Source of the DNA: Candidatus Nitrosopumilus sp.
Lineage (GTDB): Archaea > Thermoproteota > Nitrososphaeria > Nitrososphaerales > Nitrosopumilaceae
DNA length: 25,766 nucleotides
Direction of reading: 5' to 3'
NCBI GenBank assembly: GCA_016784625.1
Contig: JADHUF010000007.1
Location: 1-25,766, forward strand
A model generated the notes under the pieces. That model worked only from the letters and a program-made list of their open reading frames with translations, did not search any database and was not told where the DNA came from. Shown one piece after another: positions 23,540 to 25,766 of this stretch (within the stretch, counting starts at the first letter, position 1; the number at the start of each line of letters is the position of its first letter). The position numbers and the translations under genes were made by a program.

Positions 23540-23959
23540 TCAGTTTTGGGAAATTTTTATGATTACATCCCAAATCGGCTTTGGGACAGGCATTACAGAT
23601 AATCTTGAAATTCGAACAAGTTCCCAATCTTCAAATTTTTTTTCTTTTTTCATTTCATCAAGTGTTACGGGACGTTTCAGTGATTTTTTGTATTTCACAT
23701 CAACAACAATGAAACGTTCATTTTCTTCTTTTGGGTTTGGGTAGGGTTTTGAAATAATTTGCATTATACCTACAGCCTGTCTTTCATCACCTGTATGATA
23801 AAACAAAACAAGATCGTTTGGTTTCATTTCTCTCATATGTTTTAATGCAAGATTATTATGAACGCCATCCCAGATAGTTGTTTTTTCTTTTTTTAATTGT
23901 TCAAAATTATATCCTCTTGGTCCACTAGGTTCTTGTTTTGCTAACCAATAATTCACCAT
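23540..23959 (-). CDS. EVE-domain protein
   Basis: From the ATG at 23959 the protein has 139 residues (MVNYWLAKQEPSGPRGY...), a complete EVE domain with WDGVHNNLALKHMREM and LVLFYHTGDERQAVGI motifs. EVE is related to PUA and YTH folds, which read modified bases in DNA or RNA. A GTG six codons further upstream is in frame, but CATAAAAC at 23986-23993 puts the expected transcript start near 23964, downstream of that GTG. The gene follows a structured non-coding region. Confidence 0.9.
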   Translation of the reverse strand: MVNYWLAKQEPSGPRGYNFEQLKKEKTTIWDGVHNNLALKHMREMKPNDLVLFYHTGDERQAVGIMQIISKPYPNPKEENERFIVVDVKYKKSLKRPVTLDEMKKEKKFEDWELVRISRLSVMPVPKPIWDVIIKISQN

Positions 23960-24021
23960 TTCAGTTTTCTGTATCACTAATGGATGTTTTATGGTTTTTC
24001 AATTTTTGTTAAATGAAATTG

Positions 24022-24188
24022 TTCCCCGGTTCTGACTCGCACAAGATCATTGGTATTTTAGCCAAAACCTCCTTGGGTTCTGAAACCGGGGTGCCCTTAA
24101 TGTGCCATGCCTGGGTGAATTGAAAATCATTGGTATCATTACGATCGACATCATCCCAATCCGTCTGCATGGTTGCTCTTAGGGCATA
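24022..24188. ncRNA. Candidate structured non-coding RNA, two hairpin domains
   Basis: This region lies in the 233-nt gap between pheT and the EVE gene and has no ORF of note. Domain A is closed by CCCCGGTT (24024-24031) with AACCGGGG (24084-24091). Domain B starts on the next base and is closed by TGCCCT (24092-24097) with AGGGCA (24181-24186), then a 7-by-8 internal loop, then CCATGC with GCATGG, then ATTGG with CCAAT. ATCATTGGTAT occurs in both domains (24046-24056, 24126-24136), and GGTTCTGA occurs twice in domain A. TATA-like boxes exist for both strands (about 23987-23994 rightward, 24205-24212 leftward), so the strand is undecided. It is more GC-rich than its surroundings. RNase P, SRP and 5S signatures are absent. 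Confidence 0.6.
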
Positions 24189-24210
24189 CGATATTCTACT
24201 TAGTCAAATA

Positions 24211-25766
24211 TTAACCAGGTAGTTTTATCTCAAAGGAAACTATTGGTTCTCTAAGCTTAAAGTTATCTTTAGTAGGTTTACTGATTTCACCAACAGTTCC
24301 AACAGTTTTTCCATTAACAATAATGCTTCCAACATTTCCTTTTTCAAAAGTCAGATCAATTGTAGGTTTAGTTTCACAAGTTTTTCCAAAAACCAATTGA
24401 ATAACTGATTGTAAAACAGATTTTATCTCACTAAAATTTGCATCTTTATGAGAACTTACTGCACAAAGATGAGTTTCTTCAGTTACAGAACTTGTTTTGT
24501 TAAAAATAGTTCCTGTCTCAAATAATTTTTGAGGATATGATTCATGAATATTTTTTGCTAGACTATTAATTAATCCTGGAAGTAACGAATCTCTAAGAAT
24601 AGTATGTTCAAGACTTTTAGAATCTAAAACCGATATAATTTTCATTGAATCTCTTTTTGTATTATCATAAAGAATTCGTTTACTTGTTAAGCTAGAATTT
24701 AGAACTTCCATAAAACCTAATCCAGTCATAATCGAAGAAATCAATTTCAAATTAATTGAGTTGGGGTGTTTTTGACCAAGTGTTTGAGAAGGCGACAATG
24801 TAGGTTCAAGATTCTGAATTCCATATCCCAGGGCAACTTCTTCTACTAAATCCATTGGTCCAAAAATATCAAATCTATATGCAGGAATTACACAAATAAT
24901 ATTTTTTCCTTTAGTTGATGCATCCAATCTAGATTTTTTTAATGATGAAATAATCTTTGAAGTGCTAAGATTCAAACCAAGGATTTGATTAATTAAAGAA
25001 GAATTAACAGAGATTTTCTTTTGTTCAAGTTTAGGTGAAGAATTTTTTGTACCAGATATTTGAACTGATTCTAAAGTAAACCCAGCACTTTGTAAAACAG
25101 TTGCAACAACTGAAAGCATATCTTCAGCATCATCTTTATTGATTCCAGTTATCTCAACAAAGAGGTTTTTTGTTTTAGTTGTAACAGTAGTTGCAGCTGC
25201 ATTAATTATTGGAGGAAAAGAGACGGTTTGTTGATTTGCATCTAAAATTATAGGTACTTGGGTAGAATTTCCAAGTATAGAACCATAATCTTTTCCAACA
25301 GGAGTATTTTTTAGGATTTCAGAGATAGAAAGTTCTTTTTTTGAGTTTAGTGGAATGAATTTATGATGTCTGTTTGTGGTCGTGTAAACTAAAGGAAATG
25401 AAATTACATCCAAATCATGAATTCCTATTGATGATTTTTTTCTCTTTCTTCCTATTCCAAAATGAAGATCTTCTTGCATGGTCATAAGCTGTTTAATTGT
25501 TTTATCATCAATTTTTCCATTTTTTGCAACAATACCAGTTACAAAAGGACGAACTTTTGATACTCTAGATTGTACAAATACAGCATACTTGTTAGATTTT
25601 TTAATATTGAGTTTAATTGCACCTGTTTTGATTCGAAGTAATCCTTGCAATCCAAGTGCAATTCCAAAATCAGTTGAATAATCAGGTCTATTTGGACTAT
25701 ATTCAATTCTAATCAAGTCTTTGTCTTCAGATTCAATATCTAATCCAAGAAATGGTAATGAATCAG
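24211..25766 (-). CDS. pheT: Phenylalanyl-tRNA synthetase beta subunit, 5' end beyond the window
   Basis: The frame is open to the window edge and reads DSLPFLGLDIESED before the IRIEYSPNRPDYSTDFGIA segment, matching the start of archaeal PheT. The true start therefore lies beyond 25766. The TTG at 25716 is an internal leucine codon, not the start. Visible parts include the B3/B4 tRNA-editing-like region, the B5 region (ISSLKKSRLDAS, VIPAYRFDIFGPMDLVEEVA) and the catalytic-like core (LLPGLINSLAKN, LFETGTIF). With PheS it forms the tetramer that charges tRNA-Phe. About 519 residues are present, so probably only 25-35 are missing. Confidence 0.93.
   Translation of the reverse strand, partial: DSLPFLGLDIESEDKDLIRIEYSPNRPDYSTDFGIALGLQGLLRIKTGAIKLNIKKSNKYAVFVQSRVSKVRPFVTGIVAKNGKIDDKTIKQLMTMQEDLHFGIGRKRKKSSIGIHDLDVISFPLVYTTTNRHHKFIPLNSKKELSISEILKNTPVGKDYGSILGNSTQVPIILDANQQTVSFPPIINAAATTVTTKTKNLFVEITGINKDDAEDMLSVVATVLQSAGFTLESVQISGTKNSSPKLEQKKISVNSSLINQILGLNLSTSKIISSLKKSRLDASTKGKNIICVIPAYRFDIFGPMDLVEEVALGYGIQNLEPTLSPSQTLGQKHPNSINLKLISSIMTGLGFMEVLNSSLTSKRILYDNTKRDSMKIISVLDSKSLEHTILRDSLLPGLINSLAKNIHESYPQKLFETGTIFNKTSSVTEETHLCAVSSHKDANFSEIKSVLQSVIQLVFGKTCETKPTIDLTFEKGNVGSIIVNGKTVGTVGEISKPTKDNFKLREPIVSFEIKLPG

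Noticed and set aside
23975..23977. GTG start for the EVE-domain protein
   Set aside because: It would lie upstream of the transcript start predicted from the TATA-like box; the ATG at 23959 matches the usual EVE N-terminus.
24088..24140. A GGGGTGCCC stretch resembling the start of a TPP riboswitch
   Set aside because: The CTGAGA and ACCTGAT core elements are missing, and the adjacent rightward sequence leads into the 3' end of pheT, not a thiamine gene.
24001..24210. RNase P RNA or SRP RNA
   Set aside because: The conserved GAGGAAAGTC/ACAGA core of RNase P and the SRP helix 8 loop motifs are not visible on either strand, and the region is too short.
25714..25716. TTG as the start codon of pheT
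   Set aside because: The frame continues upstream to the window edge with PheT-like sequence, so this is an internal leucine codon.
1..25766. CRISPR arrays, insertion sequences, integrases or attachment sites
   Set aside because: No regularly spaced repeats, transposase or integrase genes, or duplicated tRNA ends were found.

Overview
This AT-rich window looks like chromosomal DNA of an ammonia-oxidising archaeon (Nitrososphaerota/Thaumarchaeota, Nitrosopumilus-like). The signs are a single-domain archaeal histone, a membrane-anchored blue-copper protein, a small winged-helix regulator of a type expanded in that group, archaeal-type RtcB, PheT and ValRS, TATA boxes about 26 nt before many start codons (leaderless transcripts, often with TTG starts), and an intron-bearing tRNA. 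The lineage is inferred from these features, not from a database search. Genes are tightly packed: only two gaps between genes exceed 160 bases, and both contain predicted RNA structure.

Layout. 1-1.7 kb: TatD-family hydrolase, histone, tRNA-Cys and a cupredoxin. 1.7-5.4 kb is the accessory-looking part: an AIPR-family (abortive-infection) protein with a Mrr-like N-terminal nuclease signature, a strong hairpin after it, two cysteine-rich putative zinc proteins meeting tail to tail, an inverted repeat flanking a TATA box beside a winged-helix regulator, two small membrane proteins and a 28-residue ORF. 5.4-8.1 kb: tRNA-Thr, a phosphohexomutase and thiL (overlapping), and a membrane-anchored protein. 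8.2-11.4 kb: stand-alone rps11 and an overlapping three-gene rtcB unit, then two small proteins. 11.5-19.3 kb: purB, an asparagine-synthetase-like PP-loop protein, a pterin pair (carbinolamine dehydratase and a QueD/PTPS protein with an extra N-terminal domain), valS, pdxS-pdxT and a secreted or anchored protein. 19.4-25.8 kb: tRNA-Trp, aconitase, an unknown protein with a Shine-Dalgarno site, an HELLH metalloprotein, a stand-alone Lrp/AsnC effector domain, an EVE-domain protein, a structured non-coding region and pheT (cut off by the window end).

How it fits together. Most genes are translation and cofactor housekeeping: tRNAs, ValRS, PheRS, S11, RtcB, PLP, thiamine and pterin enzymes, purine synthesis and aconitase. 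The tRNA-Trp gene can be read as carrying two introns, 26 and 53 nt, whose removal restores a perfect anticodon arm. RtcB, encoded about 9 kb away, is the ligase expected to join such exons.

The most interesting items are the 24.0-24.2 kb two-domain RNA-like region, the double-intron tRNA-Trp with an intron segment complementary to its own anticodon loop, the inverted repeat around a promoter at 4.37-4.40 kb, and the nuclease-fold-like domain fused to the QueD/PTPS protein.
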